64,000 bases of DNA, from the NCBI GenBank assembly GCA_030765045.1, contig CM060967.1, positions 152,215,751 through 152,279,750 of the forward strand, given 5' to 3'. The notes under the pieces were generated by a model that had not been told where the DNA came from, made no database searches, and was given only the letters and a program-made list of their open reading frames with translations. Position numbers and translations under genes: made by a program. This document shows positions 14,301-26,744 of this stretch, one piece after another. Numbering within the stretch: position 1 is the stretch's first letter; the number at the start of each line of letters is the position of its first letter. The stretch comes from Tenodera sinensis (lineage: Eukaryota > Arthropoda > Insecta > Mantodea > Mantidae).

Positions 14301-14460
14301 CTTAAACAAACTAAACTTAACTGCCGTGCTGTTGTCACCGTGTGCATCTGCCCACAAAGATGTCCTTACGTGTGTGTTTGTGTTTGCTATCTACTTGTTC
14401 TCCATGTCGGAGGGAATACACAAAGGACAAATTGGTTGCAAAAATCAGCTTAGTGATTCA

Positions 14461-14491
<31 letters not shown>
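14461..14491 (+). repeat. Poly(A) run
   Basis: About 31 consecutive A. It could be the tail of a retroposed copy, but no target-site duplication was identified around it. Confidence 0.9.
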
Positions 14492-14496
<5 letters not shown>

Positions 14497-14499
14497 CGC

Positions 14500-16254
14500 A
14501 AACAGATTTACACAGTATGTATACATTTGTTTCTGGGAAATTGTATGCAGGTGTAAACAAAGCCTAAAAGGGCCCACGCAACTTCCTCCACTGAGACGGT
14601 TGCCTGAATGTTTTCCTTTACCCTATAATTCCAAAGTTAGGGTGTTTTCATCTCTTTCTACCAAGCTCATTTGAGCATTCGTTAACCATAGCAAATTTAT
14701 GCATTGGTTTTTGCTTGTTGTGAGAGTTGTTAATACGTAAGTCGGAAGAAGAAATAACTATGGTATGCCTTCTTTTTCTTCCAAAAATATATTTGTATAA
14801 AGAAAACTTTGATCCTCTTTGAATTTAGAAAGGACAATAATTACCGTCCAATTATACAAAACAGTGATTTTAAGTATGACAGGCTTTGAAACTTCTTTCC
14901 AACTGAAGAATAAACTATTTGTATTAAAATATCCGCATATACATTTTTCTATGGTGGGTAACAATGCATTGTATATTTATTAAGTGCATTCTTGAACTTT
15001 AGGTACTGCTAGAGTTTATTTTTATATCGATTTAGTAAAGTTTTTTCGAATTATTAAGATTTTATTCGTAATTTGTTTCAATAATATTTATATCTGGATT
15101 AAGTGCTAATTTTTAATATGATATAAAGAAAATTACTGCCTCATCAACTTTTATGTAAAATATATCCTTCACCCATTTTAAGTTAAAACCTGAAGTAAAT
15201 ATTCTTTAAAGTTATAGTTTTAATCTTCAGCTTCAGGGAAATACTGTAATCTAAAATTATACATTACAGCTGCTTAGGCAATACTTAAGTTCTGATCCAA
15301 TTATAAACATAACACACGATCGCCATCCTGATAAGCCAACTCGTGAAGATAGCTTGAATTCATATGGTAGAAAAATTGCAACAGGTTGTGCTTTTGAGAA
15401 ATTAGATTTTATACTCGCAGCATAGCTTGGAAATATATTTTCAAGAACTGTAGCGTAACTTTTTGTACTCAGCGTGTACAAATAAATTAGCATTTGATGA
15501 ATCAATGAGTTTTAACTTGTATGGGAAGTTATTGCTCTCTATGCTTAAAACTTTTGATAACTTTTGTGTCCATGAAGAGAGTTGCAAAGGTAAACGTTAA
15601 AGCCTATAAGTTATAGAAAATGTAGATTAAAAGACGAGATGGATATTTAAACTCTATTTTAGTTTTTTTATAAACCTATGGCAATTTTAACCTCATAATG
15701 ATGGGGAGACAAGGGTGAGCAACATTTGCAGGGAAGCCTGTTCCTGTTTATTAATCTCTACGTGATAAATAATATCAAAATAAGATTACTTTTAGGAGAA
15801 AGTTTAGTTTCTGATGAGAAGTCTATCATGCTAAAGTAGATGAACTAATTCAAACTGTTCATCAGTTTTAAGTGGAACTATTATATGAGAATTCATATGA
15901 GCTCACGTCACACTCTGAGCGCATTATTTTTCCATGTAGAATCTACAGTAACAGAACTAATGTTGGACATCAAAAAGGTTGCAACAGATGCATTTATAGT
16001 CCATATTTGTACAAATATTTATATATCACAAGAAATGAGTTTCACAAGAAATTAATAATTAATAATTTTTACTGTTCTTTAAAAGGTCTTTGAAGGATGT
16101 AGGATTGCAGTAAACAAATGCATCTGGTGCTTTCTTTGAAATGTCCAACATGAGCATCGGAAGAGGAAGTGGGCGACTGTACATATGCAGGGAACGACAG
16201 AATAGCAAAGCAACCAATCCCAAGCCTTGTTGGTGACAGACTGAGTGAGCTTAC
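14500..16254. other. No recognisable gene upstream of the exon-like block
   Basis: AT-rich sequence. The interval 16,085-16,254 continues the open frame of the adjacent exon-like block but lies beyond its predicted splice donor. Nothing else was seen. Confidence 0.5.
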
Positions 16255-16348
16255 TGCAAGAGGTGCTAGGTATCCGTAGACATGATAAACGCCGTGGTCG
16301 TGGAAGTCTCCTCGGACAGGCGTCTCAGGCTTCTCATCCTCACGCTTC
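16255..16348 (-). CDS. Candidate internal coding exon, unrecognised product
   Basis: The best exon signature in the window. On the minus strand a pyrimidine-rich TGTATTGTGTTCCCAG acceptor precedes 94 nt ending in GCA followed by the donor GTAAGC. The open frame (first base completes a split codon) encodes KREDEKPETPVRGDFHDHGV then YHVYGYLAPLA. Its third codon positions are strongly G/C while the surroundings are AT-rich, which is typical of a selected insect exon. An in-frame stop lies six codons upstream of the acceptor, consistent with intron there. The peptide is charged at first and then rich in His and Tyr. I do not recognise the family. No partner exon was found with confidence, so the gene, if real, extends beyond what can be read here. 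A decayed gene copy is the alternative. Confidence 0.4.
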
Positions 16349-16772
16349 CTGGGAACACAATACAGCTACAGCATCACCACACAGCTACTCAAATAACACT
16401 TAACGATATCAATGAATCTTCTTTTAATAGTAGCTTGTAAGCTCAAATTAAAAAATATTTAAATATAAAACAGAGGTGATACTGTTATTATATAAGGGTT
16501 TATTGTAGTAACGTAGAATATAGTTATTTCGAAACCTAAAACTTACCCAGGTAGGAGGAAGTACCACTTTACTCCAAAACGTTTAAACTCAGTACATCTT
16601 TAACTTTATACCAGCTTTGAAAGTGAACATCACACATTTCGCTAGATTTTGTTTTTTAATAGATATTTAGAGTAATAATTATAAAATTAGGGGTTTAATA
16701 ACGAGAGACTCAAGTTAGGACCAACTGAAGGGAGTCTTCTTAATCGAAACATGTGTGTGAATTTAAAATAAA

Positions 16773-17017
16773 ATGAGTGAATTTGATTTTCATGATCCAT
16801 TAGAAAACATTTTAAAAGCAGCCCAAGATGCAACTATTGATATACTTCCAGAGAAGTCGAGGAAAATGTATTTATGTAGTCATATGAAATTCAAGGACTC
16901 GTATTTGGGTAATGAGGCAGACATAAATGAAAACAATGTTTCTGATAATAGGGAAAATGTGCCTTCAATAAGTATTAAAATTGTAATTGTTGTAGTATTA
17001 CAATAACTATCAATTAA
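16773..17017 (+). mobile_element. Internally deleted tyrosine-recombinase-like element (Crypton-type)
   Basis: The frame starts MSEFDFHDPLENILKAAQDA and continues TIDILPEKSRKMY. This N-terminus is familiar from multicopy arthropod proteins that carry a phage-integrase-type tyrosine recombinase domain (from memory; not searched). After KSRKMY the family sequence stops and an unrelated acidic stretch (NEADINENNVSDNREN) follows. The end, read one base out of frame, gives NCNCCSITITIN and a stop at 17,015-17,017, which resembles the family's NC-rich C-terminus. The copy therefore keeps both protein ends but lacks the whole catalytic domain and carries a frameshift near 16,985. It cannot encode a recombinase; at most it was moved in trans. 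Confidence 0.65.
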
Positions 17018-17300
17018 AGGAAACGTTTGGTTTTAATGCATATCATTATCACAAATAATACTGTAAGAGGTCTGACTAAGGCCAGAAATCGAATGATATT
17101 TAGCTTGACTGTTTCATAAATAAAATATGAATTTAAATGCTACATCGCAAAGATTTGACCGTAAAATGTTAAATTGTGTAAAAAATAACCTAAATTATAT
17201 TTATTTCGATTAGTGTGGTTCGAGTTATTCAGCACTGACAATTGAGGAAACGAAACCCAAGAATTACATGTATTTCGATCTTGCCTTGTTAAAAAAAAGT
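17018..17300 (+). repeat. 3' region of the recombinase-like element
   Basis: This AT-rich segment is repeated, inverted, at 37,975-38,140. Shared landmarks are GATGATATTTA, TTTCATAAATAAAATAT, CGCAAAGATTTGACC, TTTCGATTAGTGT, CAATTGAGGAAA and AACCCAAGAATTA. The conservation shows that the element includes about 280 bp downstream of its reading frame. Confidence 0.8.
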
Positions 17301-17944
17301 TTATAAGCTCAAATAAATGCAACTATATATTTAACATTAACAAATAACCTTTCTTCTGAAAAAATACATTTATTATTAATTATTGATTATTATTTATGAT
17401 CATTTATTATTATCATTATTTATTATCAAAATAATTCTTAAAACAATTGAAATAGAGTGCTATTTTCATTCTTAATCGATTGTAATGTGTAATAAATAAT
17501 GCTTTTCAGCGAATTTATGAGATACAGTTGGCGACGCTGAGTAAACAAAAGAATGACCAGACGATGAACTTTTGTTGTACCCATGTTTTGTGTTTTGATA
17601 ACGTGTTGTGTTTTGTTTTGTTCGAATATGAAATATAACTTTTGTTGCCTATTTAACTATGAAATAAAGCGTAACTGATTATTATAGCAGTGGATAAAAT
17701 ATAATTCTATTCCACGAGTAAAAACAAAAGAGTATCTCTTGAATTCAATTAGCAGTTTACATTTTAACTTCTGCTCTAAATGAAGTGGGCTTCTACTCTT
17801 ACTAATATAGCAGAATGTAGTCCATACTCATTCTCAAAACACTACTGGACAGATTATCGCCTTCTAGGTACAATATGCACAGAAATATGAATACATTCGG
17901 TACGATGAAGATTTCTTGGTAGACTTAACACTGTACAAAACTAC
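17301..17944. other. No recognisable gene
   Basis: Very AT-rich sequence with a TTATTATT-rich stretch at 17,370-17,430. No feature is supported. Confidence 0.6.
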
Positions 17945-18450
17945 TGGCTATGTTTCATAGGCTATACCTTATACAACATGGAGGGGCACCTCGCATTCTG
18001 CAATCTACATAGATTTACTGTAGCTATAAACCCCTAGGAGGAAGGGATAAGGTAAAGAAATCACAGGAGCCTACAGGTCACAGACAGACCACGAGGACGC
18101 GCAGAAGTTCCTAACATTTTCAGGTTAGAAGACCCTCCTAGTATTGAATGAAATACCGTTGATGAAGCAACCTTCTGGTGCCCACGAGAAGTACGCTTTT
18201 CTTAGAGAAAGCATCCACGTTATCCGCCCGGTCATGAGGTGATTCCGCATATTTACATCAAAGTGTGCTGGAGCTCATGTAGGGCATTGACGCAGCTATA
18301 TATTGGTACGTGTCGCACTACTATTAACAATATTACTTTACGGAAACTACACAAGTGACGCAGTAGGATGCGCACCAAGGACTGTGGAGGAATGTAACGC
18401 ATCAAAGGGATGTTATTAGGCTAAGGCCGTTCATCCACAGTACACAGATG
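17945..18450 (-). mobile_element. Diverged copy of the long SINE
   Basis: On the minus strand the 3' half aligns by eye with the copies at 30,183 and 50,075. Matching blocks in order are CTTCTCGTGGGCACCAGAAG (copy: CTCGGCGCTGGGTGG...GGTGGCCC), GAACTTCTGCGCGTC (GGACTTCCATGCGTC), TCCTCCTAGGGGTTTATAG (CTCCTGGGGGTTGGTAG), ATCTATGTAGATTG (CCTGTGTAGGTCG) and GAGGTGCCCCTCC (GAGGTGTCCCCCTCC). It is the oldest of the four copies. The tRNA head is not visible. Confidence 0.55.
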
Positions 18451-19040
18451 GGTAAAGGATTGCACACCTTCCGTATTAGATACCAAAACAAATCTTAAAT
18501 TGTGACAATTGTTCATTCTCAAACTTCGGGGCTCTCCAGCGCCCGAACCGTGCCAGAGCTTCCTTCTTTAAAGCCGATCAGTTTGCCATCCCGCACAATA
18601 TACTAAGGTTGTCGGTGTTTTTTGTGATACCTTCTGTATTTATTTTTATCATGATTGTTTAATATATAGTGCAGTAAATCTATTTTTAAATTAAAGCGCA
18701 CTTGACAGTTATATAGTGATTTCCGTTAAGATACCTAATTGTAAAGATTAACATTTTCGAAAAGGATAGCTTTTAAGCGAGATTTTACAACACATTAAAC
18801 GATTTTTAGGAATGTAACACGCCTATGTTAAATAGCTTTTATGACAAAACGTTTTAAAGACTGAGTGGGAATGTTCAAGATCTGCATTACCTGTTCTATT
18901 AGTGGTAGCCTTTCTCCAAATGTTATTTGTTCAACTATAATCAAATCTGGGAATAATTTCATTAATATCCTTCTTACTTTTCTAGGTTAAACCATTTCTT
19001 CCTCTAAGTGATATTACAATTTATAACTACTTATATACTA
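18451..19040. other. No recognisable gene
   Basis: AT-rich sequence. Nothing was seen. Confidence 0.55.
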
Positions 19041-19099
19041 GTTATGTTGTATAAATGTGTTCATCACACACAAGATTTATGCGTATCCGCTTTAAGTTT

Positions 19100-19315
19100 G
19101 CTTTTGACTGCATTAAGTATTTGCCAGCGATAAATTTTCCCTTGTCACTGAAGAAGACGTCGGGAAATTTCTCGCTGTCGGTCTCCACTCGTGTCACGCC
19201 CACTTTAGCAGCAAAACGTGACAACATTGTCGAGCAAGACGTCACACACTTCGGGTTCCTAATCAGCGAGTCCATTAAGTATCGATATCCGCCAGGCGGA
19301 TGGCATCGATTTCAT
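19100..19315. other. GC-rich exon-like or regulatory block
   Basis: A sharply bounded CpG-rich island in AT-rich DNA. Several frames on both strands are open with G/C third positions: plus 19,055-19,318 (87 codons, ends RYPPGGWHRFH), a second plus frame reading KFSLVTEEDVGKFLAVGLHS, and minus 19,042-19,275 (77 codons). Possible splice acceptors (TTTGCCAG at about 19,125 plus; CTGATTAG minus) are present. Two GACGTC (CRE-like) palindromes occur, and the right end is an inverted repeat (ATCGATATCCGCC / GGCGGATGGCATCGAT). It could be an exon of unclear strand, a promoter-type CpG island or part of an unknown element. No protein family was recognised. Confidence 0.35.
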
Positions 19316-19629
19316 TAATGAGTGCTAAAACTGAAGCATGGAGTGCTTATATGTGTACATTGCTTTATTATTTTATGAGGTGCATAATTAAGTGGTCTAG
19401 ACTGACATAGGGTGTTCTGTAGAAGTAATAAAAAGTTTTATCACTTTATAGAATAATTTATATTTTCGTATCTCATTTGTCTATGCCACGAACAATACAC
19501 GCTTCTCAAATCCATGAGTTAAATATTATTATCCGACCTAAATAGATCATAGCTAAGAAGTATAGGCCATTTCAACTCCATATCTTGGATAACAGCTTCA
19601 ATATCCAAGGTTATTATATTTCAACTTCA

Positions 19630-20065
19630 ACGAGCGATAACGTGTGAGACGCGCATTCGGGAGGTCATGGATTCGATTCCCGTGGCCGACCTTCCTCACC
19701 CATGGTTTTTATCTGGGTTTCCTTGGGTCACTAGGCGAATGCTGGGAAGGATATGGTATATGGGGGAGTTTAGCCGCGCTGGGGACCCCCTAAGAAGGCC
19801 CCGCAAGACCTCAAGTCTTCGAGGTGTCGTCAAACTTGAGAAATCTTATAGACCTCTGCCACTGACTGTACCGTTAGTCTGGAACAGACCACCAGGTGTC
19901 TCCTCCCAACTCGTTCTTCCACCCGGGGGGCCTTCTTGGGGGCATAGGTACAATAAGCCTGGCTTCAGTGTCGAACTTCCGTATCTCTCCTATTCCTTTT
20001 CCTCCTCTTCCTCTAATAATTATTAATAACAATAATAACAAAATGACAATAATAACAATAATAAT
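19630..20065 (+). mobile_element. Near full-length tRNA-derived SINE
   Basis: Box B GGATTCGATTCC lies at 19,669-19,680. The body continues with CGACCTTCCTCACCCATGG, GGCGAATGCTGGGAAGGAT, a GC-rich block (19,760-19,960) and a degenerate AATAAC-repeat tail (20,015-20,065). The shared body and box B define a family with the fragment at 4256. An 119-codon frame across it is incidental. Confidence 0.75.
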
Positions 20066-20069
20066 AACA

Positions 20070-22484
<2,415 letters not shown>

Positions 22485-22850
22485 AAGCGAGAGGGCTCTG
22501 CGTAACGTGTGGGGTCCTGGGTTCAACTTCAGGTTACAGCTCTGGGTTTTTTCGTGGTTTCCCGGGTCGGTAACCGAATGCTGGCAGGGTTCCTCTTCTA
22601 CTACGATTTTCCTGTCCATCGTTTGTTGTACCCATCATCATCTGTTTTAGGGTTGAACGGTCAGTCGGCGGTATTCGGCATGTTGTACGCTTTGTAAAGC
22701 TTTCTCGCTCAGACTTTAAAAAAACCCAATCTCTGAGAGTGGCTTCCCTTAAGACACTCAGGAGCTCGGCATTTGTGAGTACGGCAAAACCTGGAATCGT
22801 TAGGGACCCATGCATGCTTGCACAAATCTTCTCCCGGATCTGGAGATTCT
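22485..22850 (+). mobile_element. tRNA-derived SINE, GAATCGTTAGGGA-tail family
   Basis: A degenerate head GCGAGAGGGCTCTGCGTAACG and box-B-like CTGGGTTCAACTTC (22,517-22,530) are followed by CCGAATGCTGGCAGGGTTCC. The 3' block GGAATCGTTAGGGACCC...TTGCACAAAT is shared with the copy at 31,170-31,520. Confidence 0.65.
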
Positions 22851-22990
22851 TCGGTTGCCTTCCTTATTTCTCCCTCCCAGGGTTGCGTTCGAAGTAGAGA
22901 GGGCAATGAATGTTCTGCCCTGTTTTTGGGTATCCCTTGATAGTATGTACCTTTACCTTGACTATGTAGAGTACCTATTGAATATATTCC

Positions 22991-23000
22991 AGTGTGTGTG

Positions 23001-23040
<40 letters not shown>
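22991..23040 (+). repeat. (TG)n microsatellite
   Basis: About 24 TG units with single GTGCGTG interruptions, ending GTGCGCGG. Confidence 0.95.
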
Positions 23041-23042
<2 letters not shown>

Positions 23043-23584
23043 GATGTGTGGTAATTACACCTGACCCTCTCTCTGTATTACTGTGAGCACTGTAACTCAA
23101 ATGAAACGTCGGATAAATATCAATATCAGCATCCTTCAAAGATGCAACATAAATTGTTTTAAGATAATCCGCTCACTTCAAATAAAGGACAGTTTTTGCT
23201 TTCTCAAAATTGGCTCTAATAATAATTTTTATTAAAGTACCGCATATTTCAGATACCTATTCTCAAGACAAACTATACCTGCTGAAATTTCTGGGAATAC
23301 CTGTGACCACTTCATTCGGAAGGAATTTTAAATAATGTTCTACAGTTTATAAACACTGTCCTTACAGCACAATTTATTTCAAATAAGTGGCGTCAACCTG
23401 TTACCAGATATACGTTTACATTTGTTTGAATTGTTCAATACTGTGCAAATTTGTTTTTAAAATCCAGTTGCTATTCACTTATTTCTCGTGAAGTAATCCA
23501 AAGAGTATGGACAGTTAAAGCCATAGTGAGCAGTTTTTAAACAGCTATCGATTTAGTTTTCTCTATGTTGCACTATCTTCACAA

Positions 23585-24290
23585 AAAAATTCTGATATGT
23601 TGCACTCACAGGACTTTCTATACTCTTGTGTAACCATTCTTACGAATTTTTATTCCTCTATCTTCTTCGTGTTAGTTGAGATAAACATTTGAGCGATAGT
23701 CAAATCTTTTAAAGCTTAGACATTCTGTTTTCTTTGCATGGTTAACATATTAAAATGAACAACGATGTTGCATTTGACAAAAGTTTTCTTTGTTAAACTG
23801 ACACAAATAACAAGGAATATCTCCGAAATGGTTCACTCTACAAAAAAAAAAAAAAAAAAAAAAGTATTTGTACATGTATTGGTGTTTTAGCGAGATCTTC
23901 ATTGTATCGTAAGCTTTTGTCATCTCTTACGGTTTACGAATTATTCAAAACTAGTCCAGAGTAAACAGGACTACATAGACTATAGCCAGAGAATTAAAAA
24001 TATATATTTCATTTGTCACAGAAGTACCTTAAACATATGTGATTTTAATCAAAATCGATATAGCCATTTTCAAGAAAATCACAATTTTGAAAATTTTTCC
24101 ATGTAAAGGGTAGTTTTTGGTGAAGAAAGTTTCTTCAAAGTCTTCGAATCGTATCCTTGAAAGACATTAAACTTAAATACCAAGTTTGGCTTTTAACCGA
24201 ATTTTCGTTTTTGAGTTATGCTGTCCACGAACTGACAGAAACACAGACACACGCACGCACACACACACACACCTTTTTTTTAAAAAATGA
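23585..24290 (-). repeat. Dispersed repeat R, copy A
   Basis: Inverted relative to the reference copy at 48 kb. Diagnostic blocks, in minus-strand order, are ACGAAAATTCGGTTAAAAGC, AAGTTTAATGTCTTTCAAGG, CATGGAAAAATTTTCAAAAT, ATTTTCTTGAAAATGGC, TAGCGAAACCATTTCGGAGA-type sequence, CTAACACGAAGAAGATAGAG, and the terminus GTGAGTGCAACATATCAGA. An A run (23,840-23,862) and an AC run (24,258-24,273) interrupt it. No coding capacity. Confidence 0.85.
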
Positions 24291-24294
24291 CGAC

Positions 24295-25069
24295 ACAAAG
24301 TAATAAATACCCAACTTCTGAGAGACCTGTGCGACTAATCACCTTGCTTATGGGGACCTTCTAACACGAAGAAGATATACTTTCATGTATCCATAGTAAA
24401 CTACTGTGAACATTAGGTAAGTGTGCAAGACCTCAGGAAATATTTTAATATGGTAACGGTCTACGAGATTTGTAGAGATGCTTTTGGATGTTGGTATTTT
24501 AAGCAAATTATTATTAATTTTGGGAGGAATAACAGCTGAATGATTGATTAATTACAATTAATATCATATGAAGCATTCAGTTGTAAAATTGTTATATTGT
24601 AGCGTTCGTAAGACGGAGGGAAAGTTACAATGCTATATGAAATAAACATATCCATGTAAGTTTATGCCAATCGTTTTTACTTCTAATTTACAAGTTTTAA
24701 CAAAATAAGAACATATTTTCTATAGGTGCACTGAAGTTGAATTTGCAATATTCACCCTTTGATGTAGAAGACTTAGTTTTTCAAAACGGCGAAGTGTGCC
24801 GATGGCTACCATGTTCTCTGAATAGTAAAGGAAGTATATGCCAAATTTCATTCCTATACCATACACAAGAACAGCCGAGAGTTAGGTGACCCTTCACGCA
24901 GGTTTCACTGAAGTCTTTTGTGAAAGATAGTATTCACAAAGCAATATGTAATGGAATCATTTCTGCAAGCGCTTATCTCAATGTCGCGCAGACAGAAAAC
25001 TCCGATTGACTAACAGTCGGCCAGGGTTGATTACATGTTGCGGGACTGAATCTGGCTCAAACCAATGGT
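24295..25069. other. No recognisable gene
   Basis: AT-rich sequence with short frames only. Confidence 0.55.
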
Positions 25070-25203
25070 TTTTAACTGTGCTTAAAAGAAACAGGTCCAT
25101 GTCAGTATATTTACTGGCTTGCAAATAAATTCCTCCGGGGCAAAATTCCGGCATATCGATGACAGTGATATAATCCTGACATTTGACAGCATCGTTAAAA
25201 GTA
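25070..25203 (+). repeat. Dispersed repeat P, copy 1 (probable retroelement 3' end)
   Basis: Aligns with 54,510-54,640: both have GTCCATGT.AGTA.ATTTACTGGC, AAATTCCGGCA..TCG.TGACA, TGATAT.ATCCTG.CA and ATTTGACA.C.TCGTTAAA in the same order. I remember this tail as widespread in cockroach and termite sequences (not searched). Confidence 0.8.
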
Positions 25204-25777
25204 TATATTGTAAAAACTATACTACTATAGAAAATAAATTGTAGTGGGTGGAAAATAATCGGTGAATGTAACCTATCTGACGTTTTTGTCTCTTCTTTGA
25301 ATTCACATCAGTTTTGTTGTATATCTCTTCACTGCTATTTATATTTACATTTTTCACATAATTGGTCATCATTGGTTATGTTTCGTGATCTTAGTTCTAA
25401 CTATATTGATCCTAGTTGCTATCAAACTTAACGAGGCAGAGTGCTAGTGCTCAAATGAACATTTATTTTGGCATCAAAATTTTCGCGTATAGAAAATTCT
25501 GCAAACCTAACCTTATAGTTATAATAAATATTACCAGTTTCCTTTATATATGCATGTTGCCCCAGTGGCAATAAATGAACCAACACAAAAGCGCTCTAAA
25601 CTTTTGTCTGTGTCATTAACTTCACAGTTAGTACACGCACATCCTATGCAGCTAGCTCTTCCTTTTTATTAAAAACAAATCCGATATCGATTTTGATAGC
25701 CCCAATATCGATAGTTTGCATGAGACCTTTTCGCGTAATACGAAGATGAATCTGACAACAAAGGGCTGAGGGAGACC

Positions 25778-26035
25778 CTAATGGAACGCAGTGTGATAGG
25801 CTTTTTTGCTCCCTTTCTTTTCAGTTTTAATCTTGCTGGGACTCCTCTGAGGGACACGAACGATGTCACTTGACAGATGCAGCATGGTCTGGCGTTTCCC
25901 AGAGGAGGCATTTAGATAATCTTGTTCCCAGTAGACTTGGAACCTCTTCTGCTCTCTTAGCACTACTTCGAAGACATATTTACTGCAACTGGAAGTCGTT
26001 CCATTTTCTTTCAGTTGACGGATAGGTCGCAGCAC
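25778..26035 (-). CDS. Candidate exon or gene remnant, unrecognised
   Basis: The minus frame begins MLRPIRQLKENGTTSSCSKY and continues VFEVVLREQKRFQVYWEQDY, then a lysine/serine-rich tail ending AYHTAFH. Codon use is more balanced than in the flanks (many C/G third positions) and the amino-acid mix looks protein-like, with a basic C-terminus. After the stop at 25,778 the same frame continues open for about 30 codons (GLPQPFVVRFIFVLRE), so the stop may be a mutation in an older gene. No domain was recognised and no clear splice sites were found. A transposon-derived relic is equally possible. Confidence 0.2.
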   Translation of the reverse strand: MLRPIRQLKENGTTSSCSKYVFEVVLREQKRFQVYWEQDYLNASSGKRQTMLHLSSDIVRVPQRSPSKIKTEKKGSKKAYHTAFH

Positions 26036-26269
26036 AATATTATTGATATGTATGGAGGTTTAATTAGAAATTTATTTTCACTTTCCTTCTGATTCCGAAT
26101 TAATACATAAATAATGAAGGAACTTTAATTTTAAAGCTTCAATTATTGGAAGGCTGGCTCTTGGATAAATATAACAAATACGAAATTAGCAACAAGAATA
26201 CATATAAACGGTGGGGGGCGATAAAAACAGAAGAAAGTTCTAGAGTGAAACAATGCAAAAAATAAGAAA

Positions 26270-26740
26270 TGTAACAAATGTCACAACTGATTTCATCTAG
26301 TAGCCTTCACTCAGTCTTTTCACTGTCTTTCTCCACTTCCTCTGTCTCTCAAACACTAACTCTGACATACAATCACTCGACACTCGTTAAGACTTCTGCA
26401 CTTCACGACGATAGTGCCACACACACATACAGCTGTCTCGCACTCACAGACGCTCTGTCTGTAACTCTCTGCTCTGCACTTTCCTCGCCTGCTTATGTAG
26501 TGGGGATAACGTCACGGGTCCTTTCTGGAACTTCTACAAACACGCAGATGCCGTACAGTTCTTCAAGGTTCTGGAAAACCCTTTGTGTTGCCGCTTGATT
26601 GATGTTAGTCACTTGTTTGCTCGCCTGAATGGTGTGGGGAACTTTGATCTTTAGCACCTTTGTTTGCTCGCCAGCCTGGTACATTGTGTGAATTAGCTCA
26701 GACCCGACCATCCTTTGTTGTGCTCCGCGTCATAGTAACA
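26270..26740 (-). mobile_element. Probable solo LTR, related subfamily
   Basis: The plus strand starts TGTAAC and ends GTAACA, a 6-bp inverted terminus like the other LTRs here (TGTGAC/GTCACA type). On the minus strand, CATAAG lies in GTTATCCCCACTACATAAGC, a TATA-like position, followed by a G/A-rich leader with repeated GAGACAG/GACAGAG, as in the LTR at 57,472. The TATTTGT/AATAAA end seen in the other copies is missing, and no target-site duplication is visible. It is therefore assigned with less certainty. Confidence 0.45.
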
Positions 26741-26744
26741 GTTT

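Noticed and set aside
19667..20026. 119-residue Pro/Trp-rich protein
   Set aside because: Falls within the SINE at 19,630 and has its box B at the start codon.
26278..26598. Ser/Thr-rich 106-residue protein, mucin-like
   Set aside because: Lies within a probable LTR; the Ser/Thr/Leu bias is the complement of the G/A-rich leader.
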